The position numbers and the translations under genes are program-made. DNA of 64,000 nt. It comes from Clostridium scatologenes. GTDB lineage: Bacteria; Bacillota; Clostridia; Clostridiales; Clostridiaceae. A model generated the notes under the pieces. That model worked only from the letters and a program-made list of their open reading frames with translations. It searched no databases and was not told where the DNA came from. Below are positions 43,959-53,086 of this stretch, piece by piece (positions within the stretch are counted from its first letter, which is position 1; every line of letters starts with the position of its first letter). The stretch lies in contig NZ_CP009933.1 in the NCBI RefSeq assembly GCF_000968375.1, forward strand, positions 124,001 through 188,000. The letters are read 5' to 3'.

Positions 43959-44825
43959 TTATTTAATTTCAGACAGCATTTTACAATAATTTTTTGGAGA
44001 TAGGCCAAATGTTTTTTTAAAGGCTCTGACGAAGTTGGAATAATCATTAAAACCACATTCAATACAAGCATCAGTTATGCTTTTTCCGGCTTTTATCAGC
44101 GAATTAGACATAATAAGTCTTTTGTGAAGTATATAGCTGTGGATTGTATATCCAGTTTGTATTTTAAATTTATGCATAAGATGATATTTGCTCATGTAAA
44201 ATTTAGAGGAAAGTGTATTTATAGATAAATCCTCAGATAAATTTTCATTTATATAATTTAAAATTGAAGTAATATTTTTATCATATTCAATATCGGATAA
44301 TTCCTTAATATTTTGGTTTCCAAGAAATAGTCTATTAATATAAACCATAAATTCTAAAAATAAAGAAGATTTTAGTATTTCACATGCAAAATCTTTATCA
44401 TTAGAAGCTGCATCAAGTTTAAAAAGTAAATCTTTTATATTTGATATCCAGTCATCATCTAATCTTAGTAAGTTAAAGTTTTGTTTTGAAGCAAGTTCGA
44501 AACAAGTTAGCAAATTGCAACCATTATTATGTTTTATTAAAAAGTCTGAATTTACCCAAATGATTATACGTTCATAAATATTATCAGGATCTATTACAGC
44601 TTTGTGTATATCATTGTTGTTTATAAGTAATATGTCAAAGGGTTTTAATTTATAAGCTTTTCCTTCTATTAGATAAGTTACGTTTCCTGATATGAAAATT
44701 ACCAATTTATTAAAATTATGATAATGAAATTGAAATTGTGTATCTTTTTTATCTTTCAAATGAAAAATTTGAAAATCTTTTTTTAGATAGCCTCTTTTTA
44801 TTTTTAAAGATTCATTGTCTAGCAT
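43959..44825 (-). CDS. AraC-family transcriptional regulator
   Basis: 288 aa. The N-terminal cupin-like sensing domain (FQFHYHNFNKLVIFISGNVT, GKAYKLKPFDILLINN) binds a small effector. The C-terminal double helix-turn-helix has SINTLSSKFYMSKYHLMHKF and ITDACIECGFNDYSNFVRAF followed by KKTFGLSPKNY, the family signature. It is divergent from the dicarboxylate-type symporter gene across ~160 bp and probably regulates it. Confidence 0.9.
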   Translation of the reverse strand: MLDNESLKIKRGYLKKDFQIFHLKDKKDTQFQFHYHNFNKLVIFISGNVTYLIEGKAYKLKPFDILLINNNDIHKAVIDPDNIYERIIIWVNSDFLIKHNNGCNLLTCFELASKQNFNLLRLDDDWISNIKDLLFKLDAASNDKDFACEILKSSLFLEFMVYINRLFLGNQNIKELSDIEYDKNITSILNYINENLSEDLSINTLSSKFYMSKYHLMHKFKIQTGYTIHSYILHKRLIMSNSLIKAGKSITDACIECGFNDYSNFVRAFKKTFGLSPKNYCKMLSEIK

Positions 44826-44988
44826 AGTAATACTCCTATATTAAGTTTCACTCAATATGGTACAGCATTTTTTGCAATGTTTCAAGCATTTTTAGCAAGA
44901 AATATAGTAAAAGTTTATCATATAATAAATAATAAGATGAAAATTAATTTAAGTTTTTTAATTAATATAATAATGGGGGGATAAATTA

Positions 44989-46230
44989 ATGAAGACATTT
45001 TTTAAAAACTATAAGGATTCTGTGATATTATTAGGATCTATAATTTTAGGAGGTATTGTAGGAATTATTTTTGGAACAAAAGCATTAGTGCTGAAACCTT
45101 TTGGAGATTTATTTCTAAATTTAATGTTTATGATAATAGTACCACTAGTATTTTTAAGTGTTTCTTCAGCTATATCCAATATGAATGGCATGAAAAGACT
45201 TGGTAAAATTATGGGGGCAATAGTTATAGTATTTTTAAGTACAGCTCTTATAGCTGCAATAATTGCTTTCATAGGCGCTTTAATAATGAACCCGACCAAA
45301 GGAATAGATTATTCTGTTATAAAAAAGATTGTAACAGAAAATACTAATCCTTCAGAAAAAGTTAAGCATCTAGGAATTTTACAACAGATTGTAAATACTT
45401 TTACAGTGTCAGATTTTGTAGGACTATTTTCTAAAAATAATATGCTGCAAATTATTATTTTTTCAATACTTTTTGGTATTTCTACAACAATGCTTGGAGA
45501 AAAAGCACAACCTGTTGCTAAATTTTTGGATTCAGCTTCAAAAGTAGTTATGAAAATGGTGAAAATTATAATGTATTATGCACCAATAGGCTTAGGATGT
45601 TATTTTGCTGCTGTAATAGGTGAATTAGGACCTCAAATATTACAAGGATATTTAAGAGTGTTTATTCTTTATATAATTCTTTCAGTGATTTACTATTTTG
45701 GATTTTTTACTCTTTATGCTTTTTTAGCGAGTGGTAAAGATGGAATAAGAACTTTTTGGAAAAATGCTTTAACACCAACAGTAACTGCTTTAGCTACATG
45801 TTCAAGTGCTGCTTGCATTCCTGTTAATTTAGAAATTACAAAAAAAATGGGGGTACCAAGAGATATAGCCGAAACGGTAATTCCATTAGGAGCTACTATA
45901 CACAAAGATGGATCAGTATTTGGAGGTATTATGAAAATAGTTTTTCTATTTGGTTTGTTTGGAAAAGACATGAAAAGTATATCAACTATAGTTGGTATAA
46001 TACTGATAGCATTTTTAGTAGGTGCTGTAATGGCTGCAATTCCTAGTGGCGGAATGATTGGTGAAATGCTGATTTTAAGTGTGTATGGTTTTCCAGCAGA
46101 ATTTTTACCTATAATTGCTGTTATAAGTACCATTATAGATGCACCTGCAACCATGTTAAATTCTACTGGAAATACAGTATGTGCTATGATGGTAACAAGA
46201 ATTGTAGAAGGAAAAAAACAGGTTGAATAA
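44989..46230 (+). CDS. Dicarboxylate/amino acid:cation symporter (DAACS family)
   Basis: 413 aa with the DctA/GltP fold: several N-terminal helices, the hairpin-1 region, and the conserved re-entrant segment. Visible family elements are LNLMFMIIVPLVFLSVSSAI, ATCSSAACIPVNLEITKKMG (the serine-rich HP1 stretch), VIPLGATIHKDGSVFG (usual NMDG position reads KDGS) and PSGGMIGEMLILSVYGFP. It takes up glutamate, aspartate, a C4-dicarboxylate or serine/threonine with Na+ or H+. The specificity residues are not decisive. GGGGGG precedes ATG 44989. Confidence 0.88.
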   Translation: MKTFFKNYKDSVILLGSIILGGIVGIIFGTKALVLKPFGDLFLNLMFMIIVPLVFLSVSSAISNMNGMKRLGKIMGAIVIVFLSTALIAAIIAFIGALIMNPTKGIDYSVIKKIVTENTNPSEKVKHLGILQQIVNTFTVSDFVGLFSKNNMLQIIIFSILFGISTTMLGEKAQPVAKFLDSASKVVMKMVKIIMYYAPIGLGCYFAAVIGELGPQILQGYLRVFILYIILSVIYYFGFFTLYAFLASGKDGIRTFWKNALTPTVTALATCSSAACIPVNLEITKKMGVPRDIAETVIPLGATIHKDGSVFGGIMKIVFLFGLFGKDMKSISTIVGIILIAFLVGAVMAAIPSGGMIGEMLILSVYGFPAEFLPIIAVISTIIDAPATMLNSTGNTVCAMMVTRIVEGKKQVE

Positions 46231-46407
46231 TTTTGAAGGGATGTAAACTTAGTATTTTTGTGATAAAATTTAAGAAAAGGTAACTATAAATAATATAATT
46301 CCTAAAATATTAAATGTTTTATGACTTTAAAAATATATTAATTATTATGTTAGAAAGGAAGTGAAAAATCCTAATTATTTAATATTAAATAACTTAGGTA
46401 AAATGAT

Positions 46408-46596
46408 ATGCTGGAAGATGAGAAAAATAAAAGATTTGAGGTAGTTTATTCTGAGGGAAACTTGGAAGGAAATAAAATTATTAGAGATAAGCAAACTGGT
46501 GTGAATTATTTGTTTTCTTTTGCAGGATATGCAGGTGGTCTAACAGTACTATTGGATGAAAATGGGAAACCCGTAATTACTAAATGTAATAAGTAA
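46408..46596 (+). CDS. Small DUF6440-like protein
   Basis: 62 aa: RFEVVYSEGNLEGNKIIRDK, TGVNYLFSFAGYAGGLTVLL, DENGKPVI. The xxDKxTGVxYL...GGLTxLLDxxGKP pattern matches the small uncharacterised DUF6440 family common in Firmicutes. There is only a weak ribosome site before ATG 46408. It lies 33 bp before the glutaredoxin-like gene and may be the first gene of a small operon ending with the ModE-like regulator. No function is known. Confidence 0.7.
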   Translation: MLEDEKNKRFEVVYSEGNLEGNKIIRDKQTGVNYLFSFAGYAGGLTVLLDENGKPVITKCNK

Positions 46597-46629
46597 GTTT
46601 TTCTTATGAAAGTTAGGTGATAAAAACAA

Positions 46630-46896
46630 ATGAAAACTGTAATAATGTTTATAACCTCGTGGTGTCCATATTGTAAGCAAGCATTTTCTTTTATGGAAGA
46701 GGTAAAAAAAGAAAATCCTAAATACGAGGACATTGAAGTAAAAATAGTAGATGAAGAACGTGAACCTGATATTGCTAAACAATATGATTATTATTATGTA
46801 CCTACTTATTATGTTGATGGAACTAAGGTACATGAAGGAGTTCCTTCTAAAGATATTGTTCGGAAAGTATTTGAAAAGGCTTGTAGTTTGAGGTGA
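46630..46896 (+). CDS. Glutaredoxin/thioredoxin-fold protein with CPYC site
   Basis: 88 aa thioredoxin-fold protein: IMFITSWCPYCKQAF gives the redox pair C-P-Y-C at residues 13-16, VPTYYVDGTKVHEG contains the cis-proline, and the C-terminal helix is present. The active site is glutaredoxin type, but clostridia often lack glutathione, so a different low-molecular thiol or protein partner may be used. It is eight bases upstream of the ModE-like gene. Confidence 0.88.
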   Translation: MKTVIMFITSWCPYCKQAFSFMEEVKKENPKYEDIEVKIVDEEREPDIAKQYDYYYVPTYYVDGTKVHEGVPSKDIVRKVFEKACSLR

Positions 46897-46903
46897 AAAT
46901 TTA

Positions 46904-47239
46904 ATGTTAAAACTTAAATATAAAATTTGGCTGCAGGATGAGGGGAGAACTTTTGGAAAAGGTGTATATAATCTTTTAATAGGAGTAAAAAATACAGGTT
47001 CTCTATCAGAAGCTGCTAAAAGTATGGGAATGTCCTATAATAAAGCTCATAATCTGATTAAAAATGCAGGTAAAAGGTTAGGATTTGAACTTTTAGTAAG
47101 TAAATCAGGGGGAAATAAAGGAGGAGGTTCTATACTTACTCCAGAAGCTGAGGAATTTATTAAAACATATAATGAATTTTTGGATGAATGTAATGAAGCT
47201 TTGCAAACTATTTTTTCCAAATATTTTAAAAATAATTAG
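46904..47239 (+). CDS. ModE-type winged-helix regulator (DNA-binding domain only)
   Basis: 111 aa. KYKIWLQDEGRTFGKGVYNL, TGSLSEAAKSMGMSYNKAHN and KAHNLIKNAGKRLGFELLVS are typical of the LysR-like N-terminal winged helix of ModE. GGNKGGGSILTPEAEEFIKT follows. The C-terminal molybdate-binding (MOP/TOBE) domains of E. coli ModE are absent, as in many clostridial members. It probably acts on the modA promoter that follows, where a matching palindrome is present. GAGGTG before ATG 46904. Confidence 0.87.
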   Translation: MLKLKYKIWLQDEGRTFGKGVYNLLIGVKNTGSLSEAAKSMGMSYNKAHNLIKNAGKRLGFELLVSKSGGNKGGGSILTPEAEEFIKTYNEFLDECNEALQTIFSKYFKNN

Positions 47240-47269
47240 AGTTATAAGTTAATAAATGGTGAAATATTA

Positions 47270-47313
47270 TTTACAATAGTAAAAAAAATCGTTATACTTT
47301 AAATAGTGTAACG
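47270..47313 (+). promoter_or_regulatory. modA promoter with overlapping ModE-like palindrome (also terminator-like)
   Basis: TTTACA (47270-47275), 17-bp spacer and TATACT (47293-47298) form a sigma-A promoter. The palindrome CGTTATACT-TTAAAT-AGTGTAACG (47290-47313) covers the -10 and start region and resembles ModE boxes (CGTTATA half-site). It is followed by six T residues, so the same bases may also terminate transcription from the ModE-like gene. Confidence 0.65.
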
Positions 47314-47347
47314 TTTTTTGATTTAAAAATTTTAGGAGGGGATTGTA

Positions 47348-48133
47348 TTGAAAAAAAATTTATTAGTTATGAGCATTTTAGCTGCTACCTTAATTTTTTC
47401 TGGATGTTCGCAAAAAAATTCGGAAACTTCAAAACAAAGTCCTAAAAATATTACTATTTCGGCGGCTGCCAGCTTAAAGGAATCATTGACAGAAATTCAA
47501 CCTAAATTTGAAAAAGATAACAATGTGAAACTTACTTTTAATTTTGGAGCATCAGGAACGTTACAAAAGCAAATAGAACAAGGAGCACCAGCAGACGTAT
47601 TTATATCAGCAGGAAAACAGCAAATGGATAACTTGGAAAAAGAAAATTTAATTGACAAGAGTAGTAGAAAAAATTTATTGAATAATAAATTAGTATTAAT
47701 AGTAGCAAAGGATTATAAAGATAAAATAAAATCAACTTCAGATCTTGCAAATATTAATTCTAAAATTGCAATGGGTGAACCTACTGTAGTACCAGCAGGA
47801 CAATATGGAAAAGAAAGTTTAGAAAAACTAAGTTTAATGGATAAAGTAAAAGATAAAATTGTGTATGCAAAGGATGTTAAACAAGTAGTTCAATATGTAG
47901 AAAATGGAGAAGCAGCTGCAGGTATTGTATATAAATCAGATGCTACTGTATTAAAAAACAGTACAATAGCTGAAACTATTGATGAAAGTTCACACAAACC
48001 AATAGTTTATCCAGAAGCAATAGTTACAGCATCTAAAGAAAAAGAAGCTGCAAAGAAATTTTTGGATTATTTAACTACAGATAGTTCAAAAGAAACCTTT
48101 AAAAAATATGGATTTGAAGTTAATGTAAAATAA
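47348..48133 (+). CDS. modA: Molybdate/tungstate ABC transporter substrate-binding lipoprotein ModA
   Basis: 261 aa from TTG 47348 with AGGAGGGG seven bases upstream. Lipoprotein signal with lipobox FSGC (mature Cys ~20). ISAAASLKESLTEIQPKFEK, NFGASGTLQKQIEQGAPADV and VFISAGKQQMDNL are diagnostic for ModA. It captures molybdate or tungstate outside the membrane. No modB or modC is adjacent: the next gene is a formate/nitrite channel after ~400 bp, so the permease must be encoded elsewhere or be lost. Cofactor metal supply would serve formate dehydrogenase or similar enzymes. Confidence 0.93.
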   Translation: MKKNLLVMSILAATLIFSGCSQKNSETSKQSPKNITISAAASLKESLTEIQPKFEKDNNVKLTFNFGASGTLQKQIEQGAPADVFISAGKQQMDNLEKENLIDKSSRKNLLNNKLVLIVAKDYKDKIKSTSDLANINSKIAMGEPTVVPAGQYGKESLEKLSLMDKVKDKIVYAKDVKQVVQYVENGEAAAGIVYKSDATVLKNSTIAETIDESSHKPIVYPEAIVTASKEKEAAKKFLDYLTTDSSKETFKKYGFEVNVK

Positions 48134-48280
48134 GTACAAAACAATACAACTTGAAGAATGTTTTTTTGTAAATTTTTACATAAAAATTATTAAATGTAGT
48201 ACAAATACACTGGCTTAAAAATATATAATATTATTTATAATTTCAATTGATATTATATGTTAACAAATGTAAAATATAAA

Positions 48281-48326
48281 TTGACATAAGTTCTTGAAAA
48301 CGTTATACTTAAATCAATGCAGTATA
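48281..48326 (+). promoter_or_regulatory. Promoter of the formate/nitrite channel gene with a ModE-like half-site
   Basis: TTGACA (48281-48286), 17-bp spacer, TATACT (48304-48309). The -10 lies within CGTTATACTTAAAT, nearly the same 14-15 bases as at modA, and TATACT is mirrored by AGTATA (~48321). The ~205-base leader that follows includes the hairpin ATTTGAATTATTTGAA / TTCAAATAATTTAAAT (48361-48412). Confidence 0.6.
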
Positions 48327-48530
48327 TTGGAAAAATTAAAACAATGTGGATATAAAGTGTATTTGAATTATTTGAAGTACCTGTAAATTAACTTTTCAAA
48401 TAATTTAAATATGCTTAATTTTAGCATGGCAAGTTAAATTTTTAACATTACTTTCAAACAAATCTGTAATTAGTGCATTATAAATTGACATATAATTATA
48501 TAAGATTTCTATAATGAAAGGAGAATTTGT

Positions 48531-49388
48531 ATGGATAGTATGATGTTAAAACCAGGAGAACTGTGTGATGCCTCTATAGGTAGTGGTTGTGGCAAAGCAA
48601 AATTAACAGCTTTACAACAATTGGTATTAGGTATTTTGGCAGGTGCATTTATAGCTGTTGGAGGAGTTGTTTCTTCAGTAGTTTCACACAGTATAACGAA
48701 TGTTGGAGTATCCAAGTTCGTTGGAGGAGCGGTGTTTCCAGTAGGACTTATATTAGTTGTAATTTGTGGAGCGGAATTGTTTACTGGAAATTGTCTTATG
48801 GTTGTGCCACTAGCAGACGGAAAAATAAACATAAAAGAGATGTTAAAAAATTGGGTAGTGGTATATATAGGAAATTTTATTGGTTCTATTTTGATAGCAT
48901 TTTTAGTATTTCAAGCAGGGTTATTTACTTTAAACTCAGGTAAGCTAGGTGGAGTTGTAATAAAGGTTGCATCTACAAAAGGTAATCTTTCTTTTGGGAC
49001 AGCCTTTGCAAGCGCTATAATGTGTAATTTTTTAGTATGCTTAGCTGTTTGGGGAGCTTCTGCAGCCAAGGATGTTATCAGTAAAGTAATAATAATATGG
49101 TTTCCTATTATGACATTTGTTACTTGTGGATTTGAGCACTGTGTAGCTAACATGTATTTTTTAACAGCTGGTATACTTGCTAAATCTAATCCAGCTTTTG
49201 TTAAAGCTTCTGGAATAACACCTGATAAAATGATAGATGGATCACATGTAGTTCAGAATTTGATACCAGTTACCCTTGGCAATATAGTAGGTGGTGCAAT
49301 ATTAGTTGGACTTGCATATTATTTAGCTTATAAATATATTCCAGCGAGAAAAAGTAGTGAAATTTCAAATAATAGTATAAGTAAATAA
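48531..49388 (+). CDS. Formate/nitrite transporter family channel (FocA/NirC-like)
   Basis: 285 aa with six hydrophobic segments. Family features: LKPGELCDASIGSGCGKAKL at the start, GAFIAVGGVVSSVV, LIVVICGAELFTGN and TFVTCGFEHCVANMYFL, the last holding the conserved FNT loop residues (central His in EHCVANM). It moves formate, nitrite or related monovalent anions. Association with Mo-dependent regulation makes formate the likelier substrate in an anaerobe with formate dehydrogenase. GAAAGGAG precedes ATG 48531, and a terminator follows. Confidence 0.92.
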   Translation: MDSMMLKPGELCDASIGSGCGKAKLTALQQLVLGILAGAFIAVGGVVSSVVSHSITNVGVSKFVGGAVFPVGLILVVICGAELFTGNCLMVVPLADGKINIKEMLKNWVVVYIGNFIGSILIAFLVFQAGLFTLNSGKLGGVVIKVASTKGNLSFGTAFASAIMCNFLVCLAVWGASAAKDVISKVIIIWFPIMTFVTCGFEHCVANMYFLTAGILAKSNPAFVKASGITPDKMIDGSHVVQNLIPVTLGNIVGGAILVGLAYYLAYKYIPARKSSEISNNSISK

Positions 49389-49402
49389 AGTTTAGGTTCA
49401 AC

Positions 49403-49433
49403 AGCTCATGAAATATTAATTCATGGGCTTTTT
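49403..49433 (+). terminator. Terminator after the formate/nitrite channel gene
   Basis: AGCTCATGAA (49403-49412) / TTCATGGGCT (49420-49429) followed by five T residues. Confidence 0.8.
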
Positions 49434-49488
49434 CTATCAAGTGATTCTTAGAAGAACTTATCCAGGCGCATAGCAGTGCTTATCATTT

Positions 49489-49514
49489 ACTCCTTCGATA
49501 ATAGGAGAAGGAGT
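49489..49514. other. Small hairpin in the truA upstream region
   Basis: ACTCCTTC (49489-49496) / GAAGGAGT (49507-49514). The preceding stretch (49445-49485, AGAAGAACTTATCCAGGCGC) is less AT-rich and unassigned. The rest of the gap to truA holds no gene. Confidence 0.35.
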
Positions 49515-49680
49515 TTCATATAAAGAAAATTTGGGTATTAGCAGTTGTAGCCATGGGATAAAATACAATAAATTATGGTAAAGGTATAGAATATATATAA
49601 AATCAGTGTTATTATATGTTTACAAAGTTTCATATAATTTATTACACGGCAGTCATCAGATAAATTAGAGGAGGTTTCAC

Positions 49681-50430
49681 ATGAGAAATTTAAGAATGTT
49701 AATACAATATGATGGAAGTAGATATAAAGGATGGCAAAAACAAAATCATAAGGATAATAATAATGTATCAACTATACAGGATAAAATAGAAAATGTACTA
49801 TCTAAAATGGCAGGAGAGGATATTCAAGTAGTAGGTTGTGGAAGAACTGATACAGGAGTTCATGCTGAAAATTATGTAGCAAATTTTCATACTAATTCCT
49901 TATTGACTGTAGAAGATATGTTAAATTATTTATATGAGTTTTTACCTGAAGACATTGTGGTTAAATCTTTAAGTGATACAAGCGACAGGTTTCATGCAAG
50001 GTATAATGCAAAATCAAAAACTTATTTGTATACAATAAATAATAATAAATGTAGAAATGTATTTAATAGAAAGTATGCTTACCATGTTGAAGAAAAGCTT
50101 AATTTAAATGAAATGAGAGATGCAGCAGAAGTATTAATAGGAACTCATGATTTTCAAAGTTTTACTAGTTTAAAGTCTAATACTAAATCTACTGTTAGAA
50201 CTATTAATTACATAAGTATAACAGAAGATCATGGTATGATAGAAATAGAGGTAAATGGAAATTCTTTTTTATTAAATATGGTGAGAATTATTGTAGGTAC
50301 CCTTTTAGATGTAGGCAAGGGGATTCTTACACCATCAGATGTAGAGAAAATTTTATATGAAAAGAAAAGGTCAGAAGCAGGTCCTATGGCAGCAGCAAAA
50401 GGTTTGTGCTTAAAAGATATTCAGTACTAA
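49681..50430 (+). CDS. truA: tRNA pseudouridine(38-40) synthase TruA
   Basis: 249 aa, normal length. The catalytic aspartate lies in VVGCGRTDTGVHAENYV. The start MRNLRMLIQYDGSRYKGWQKQ and the later segments SDRFHARYNAKSKTYLYTI, HDFQSFTS and GNSFLLNMVRIIVGTLLDVG are all diagnostic. It isomerises uridines at positions 38-40 of tRNA anticodon stems. GAGGAGG precedes ATG 49681. It is not in its frequent cluster with ecfT or ribosomal genes, so it may be a second truA copy, which clostridia often carry. Confidence 0.95.
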   Translation: MRNLRMLIQYDGSRYKGWQKQNHKDNNNVSTIQDKIENVLSKMAGEDIQVVGCGRTDTGVHAENYVANFHTNSLLTVEDMLNYLYEFLPEDIVVKSLSDTSDRFHARYNAKSKTYLYTINNNKCRNVFNRKYAYHVEEKLNLNEMRDAAEVLIGTHDFQSFTSLKSNTKSTVRTINYISITEDHGMIEIEVNGNSFLLNMVRIIVGTLLDVGKGILTPSDVEKILYEKKRSEAGPMAAAKGLCLKDIQY

Positions 50431-50619
50431 ATTTTGATTTATGCCATAAAAAAGCAAAGGTTAATAATTATTTAATAGACTGAGAAGTAAAGTTATACTA
50501 TAATAATAAATGTTATTTTAAATGCAGCCAAATAAAAAAATTTAGCAAGAGTAAGGTTTAGCTTGATTTTAGATTAATTTATTTGGTTATTTTCATGAAA
50601 GACAAAGGAGACTAAAATT

Positions 50620-51492
50620 ATGAAATTTAAAGTGATTATGAGTAAGTTACTAGTTATGTTCATTGTTATGACTGTAGCAATGTATATGCCATTAAGCCAG
50701 GTTCATGCTGATGCTTATAAAAACGTTACATTAGGAGCAGATTTAACTGATAGTCAAAAACAGGAAATGCTTAAATACTTTGGTGTTACTAAAGAAGAAG
50801 CAAATGTACTTGAAGTTAACAGAGAGGAAGAAGCTAAGTATTTAAAAGGGGTAGCTACTGAAAAGCAATTGGGAACTAGATCTATATCTTGTTCTTATGT
50901 GGAACCTACTAATGAAGGTGGATTGAAAATATCAACACATAATATATACTGGGTTAATGAAAGTATGATAAGAAATGCGTTAATTACTGCAGGCATAAAA
51001 AATGCTAATGTTAAAGCAGCAGCTCCGTTTAATGTATCTGGTACAGCTGCTCTTACAGGAATATTAAAAGGTTTTGAAAATAGCACTGGTGGAAAGAAGA
51101 TTGATGAAAATAAAAAGGAAGCTGCCAATGCAGAATTAGTTACTACTGGTAATTTAGGCGAAAAAATTGGACAAGATAAAGCAGCTGGATTAGTAAATGA
51201 AGTAAAAAAAGAAGTAGTTAAAGAAAAACCTAAAAATCAAGAACAAGTAGAAAAAATAGTAAAAGATGTAACTGGAAAATACAATTACAATTTAAGTGAT
51301 GCTGATATAAAGAATTTAACTTCTTTAATGAATAAGATAAATGGTTTGAATTTGAACTTTAATGATTTAAAGAGTCAGTTAAATGGTGTTACGGATCAAT
51401 TAAAGACAACTTTACAAAGTGATGAAGCCAAGAGCTTTTTCGGTAAAATATGGGCTGCTATCAGAAGTTTCTTTGATGGTATATTCAAGTAG
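50620..51492 (+). CDS. Secreted DUF1002 domain protein
   Basis: 290 aa. A signal peptide (LLVMFIVMTVAMYMPLSQVHA) is followed by the DUF1002 pattern: NVTLGADLTDSQKQEMLKYF, VNREEEAKYLKGVA, ISCSYVEPTNEGGLKIST, NALITAGIKNANVKAAAPF and VSGTAALTGILKGFE. The C-terminal ~100 residues are Lys/Glu-rich and helical, with a final segment FFGKIWAAIRSFFDGIF. This family is common in Bacillus and Clostridium and has no established function; export to the surface is likely. AAAGGAG precedes the ATG. Confidence 0.85.
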   Translation: MKFKVIMSKLLVMFIVMTVAMYMPLSQVHADAYKNVTLGADLTDSQKQEMLKYFGVTKEEANVLEVNREEEAKYLKGVATEKQLGTRSISCSYVEPTNEGGLKISTHNIYWVNESMIRNALITAGIKNANVKAAAPFNVSGTAALTGILKGFENSTGGKKIDENKKEAANAELVTTGNLGEKIGQDKAAGLVNEVKKEVVKEKPKNQEQVEKIVKDVTGKYNYNLSDADIKNLTSLMNKINGLNLNFNDLKSQLNGVTDQLKTTLQSDEAKSFFGKIWAAIRSFFDGIFK

Positions 51493-51500
51493 AAAAAGTT

Positions 51501-51535
51501 AAACAAGATGATTTAGTAAATCATCTTGTTTTTTT
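51501..51535. terminator. Strong bidirectional terminator between DUF1002 and sensor kinase genes
   Basis: AAACAAGATGATTT (51501-51514) / AAATCATCTTGTTT (51518-51531) with a 3-base loop and T-run. The kinase stop codon lies inside the right arm. Confidence 0.85.
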
Positions 51536-53086
51536 ATAATTTGTTTCTACAAATGGTTTTAAATATATAATAAAAGTAGCACCTAAGCCTAAATCACTAA
51601 CTACTTCAATTTTTCCATCATGGGCTTCTATTATGGATTTAACTATAGAAAGACCTAAACCATAACCACCCTGTTTACGAGATCTGTGAGATTCACTTCT
51701 GAAAAATCTATCAAATATACTGTTTAACTGTTCTTTAGGTATACCAGTTCCATTATCAGATATTTTTAGAACTATAAATTTGTTTTTGCATTCTTCTATA
51801 AGACTTGTGCTTATATTAATAACTCCATTTTTTTCATCAGTATGATGTACAGCATTTTGAACTAAATTAAAAATAACTTGTTTAAATTGATTTCTATTTC
51901 CAGTAATAAATAGGTTATCTTCTAATTGTAATAAAAGTTTTCTTTCCTTCGCTAGTATTTGTAATTGAGGATAAACTTCTTCTACAATATGGCTAATATT
52001 TTCTTTCTTCATCTCTACAGGAACTTTTCTTTCTAGTCTAGTTAATAATAATAAATCATTAACTAATTTAGTAAGACGTTCACTTTCAATTAAAATGCTA
52101 TTTAATGCTAAATTCAATTTTTTTTCATCCTTTGCAGCACCTCTTAACAAAACTTCTACGAATCCATGAATTGAAGTAAGAGGAGTTCTTAATTCATGAG
52201 AAGCATCGGAAATAAATTGTCTCATTTTTTCTTTAATGTACTGTTCTTGTTCAAAGGATATTTCTATACGTTGAAGCATATCATTAAAAGCCTTTGATAG
52301 TGTATCAATTTCAATTTGTCCAGTTTCTAAGGTCAAACGAGTATTTAGTTCATCTGCATTTATTTTTTTTACGGTGTTAGTTACATTATGAAGTGGTTTT
52401 AAGGTATATTTGAAAATTGTTAATCCAAGTAAAGCACCTACAATTAGTACTAAAATAGAAGCACAAATATACGTGTATACTTGCTTTAGAAGTATGTCTT
52501 CAACTGGACCTGCTGAAGTACTTAATTGAACTAAACCAGCACTTGAATTTTCATTTCCAAGTTTACGCAAAATAATTATTTGCAAATTTTTATTTTCATC
52601 TCTAGCTAGTATGTATCCATCTAAGTTTCCATTTTTACGAATTTGTTTTATATAAAAATCTTGTGGAAGTTTAGGAATTGAAATGGGGTATTTTACTTTA
52701 TTATCACCATCACCTTCATGTTTATCTAAATTGTAATTGGGGTTTTTATGCATTTCTAAATTTTTACTTTTACTATCACTAGCAATGACATTTCCATTAT
52801 TATCAATAATAGATGCACTTATATTAGCATCTAGCATTTTTTCTAAAAGCATTGAAGAATTTTCTGCAAGATCTTTTGAGGTTTGAATTTTTTTTACATC
52901 AGATATTGGAACATTTCTGAATCTGTATTCCAAAACCTCTTCATTACTTTTATATAAATACTTCTTCATAGTTATATATTGATAAGATTCCATTATTAAA
53001 AGCAGAAACATCAATATTAAAAAAAATCTGGATAAAAGTTTCCACTGTAGGCTTTGAGTTTTTATTATATTAAACTTGCTTTTCAT
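51521..53086 (-). CDS. Sensor histidine kinase of a two-component system
   Basis: 521 aa. Transmembrane helix (~18-38), an extracellular sensor region (~40-195), a second helix (~205-228), then HAMP (TLKPLHNVTNTVKKINADEL). The HisKA box is FISDASHELRTPLTSIHGF with phospho-His near residue 300. The HATPase has N box NQFKQVIFNLVQNAVHH, G1 ISDNGTGIPKEQL, F box FDRFFRSESHRSRKQGGYGLG and G2 GLGATF. It phosphorylates the adjacent OmpR-type regulator. Its ATG overlaps the regulator's TAA by one base. The signal is unknown. Confidence 0.93.
   Translation of the reverse strand: MKSKFNIIKTQSLQWKLLSRFFLILMFLLLIMESYQYITMKKYLYKSNEEVLEYRFRNVPISDVKKIQTSKDLAENSSMLLEKMLDANISASIIDNNGNVIASDSKSKNLEMHKNPNYNLDKHEGDGDNKVKYPISIPKLPQDFYIKQIRKNGNLDGYILARDENKNLQIIILRKLGNENSSAGLVQLSTSAGPVEDILLKQVYTYICASILVLIVGALLGLTIFKYTLKPLHNVTNTVKKINADELNTRLTLETGQIEIDTLSKAFNDMLQRIEISFEQEQYIKEKMRQFISDASHELRTPLTSIHGFVEVLLRGAAKDEKKLNLALNSILIESERLTKLVNDLLLLTRLERKVPVEMKKENISHIVEEVYPQLQILAKERKLLLQLEDNLFITGNRNQFKQVIFNLVQNAVHHTDEKNGVINISTSLIEECKNKFIVLKISDNGTGIPKEQLNSIFDRFFRSESHRSRKQGGYGLGLSIVKSIIEAHDGKIEVVSDLGLGATFIIYLKPFVETNYKKTR

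Noticed and set aside
47240..47347. Possible molybdenum-cofactor riboswitch ahead of modA
   Set aside because: The space is too short and is explained by the promoter/operator palindrome; no aptamer motifs.
48485..48515. TTGACA ... TATAAT just before the formate/nitrite channel gene
   Set aside because: Spacer is 19 bp and the start would fall on the ribosome site, leaving no leader. The promoter at 48281-48309 is better.
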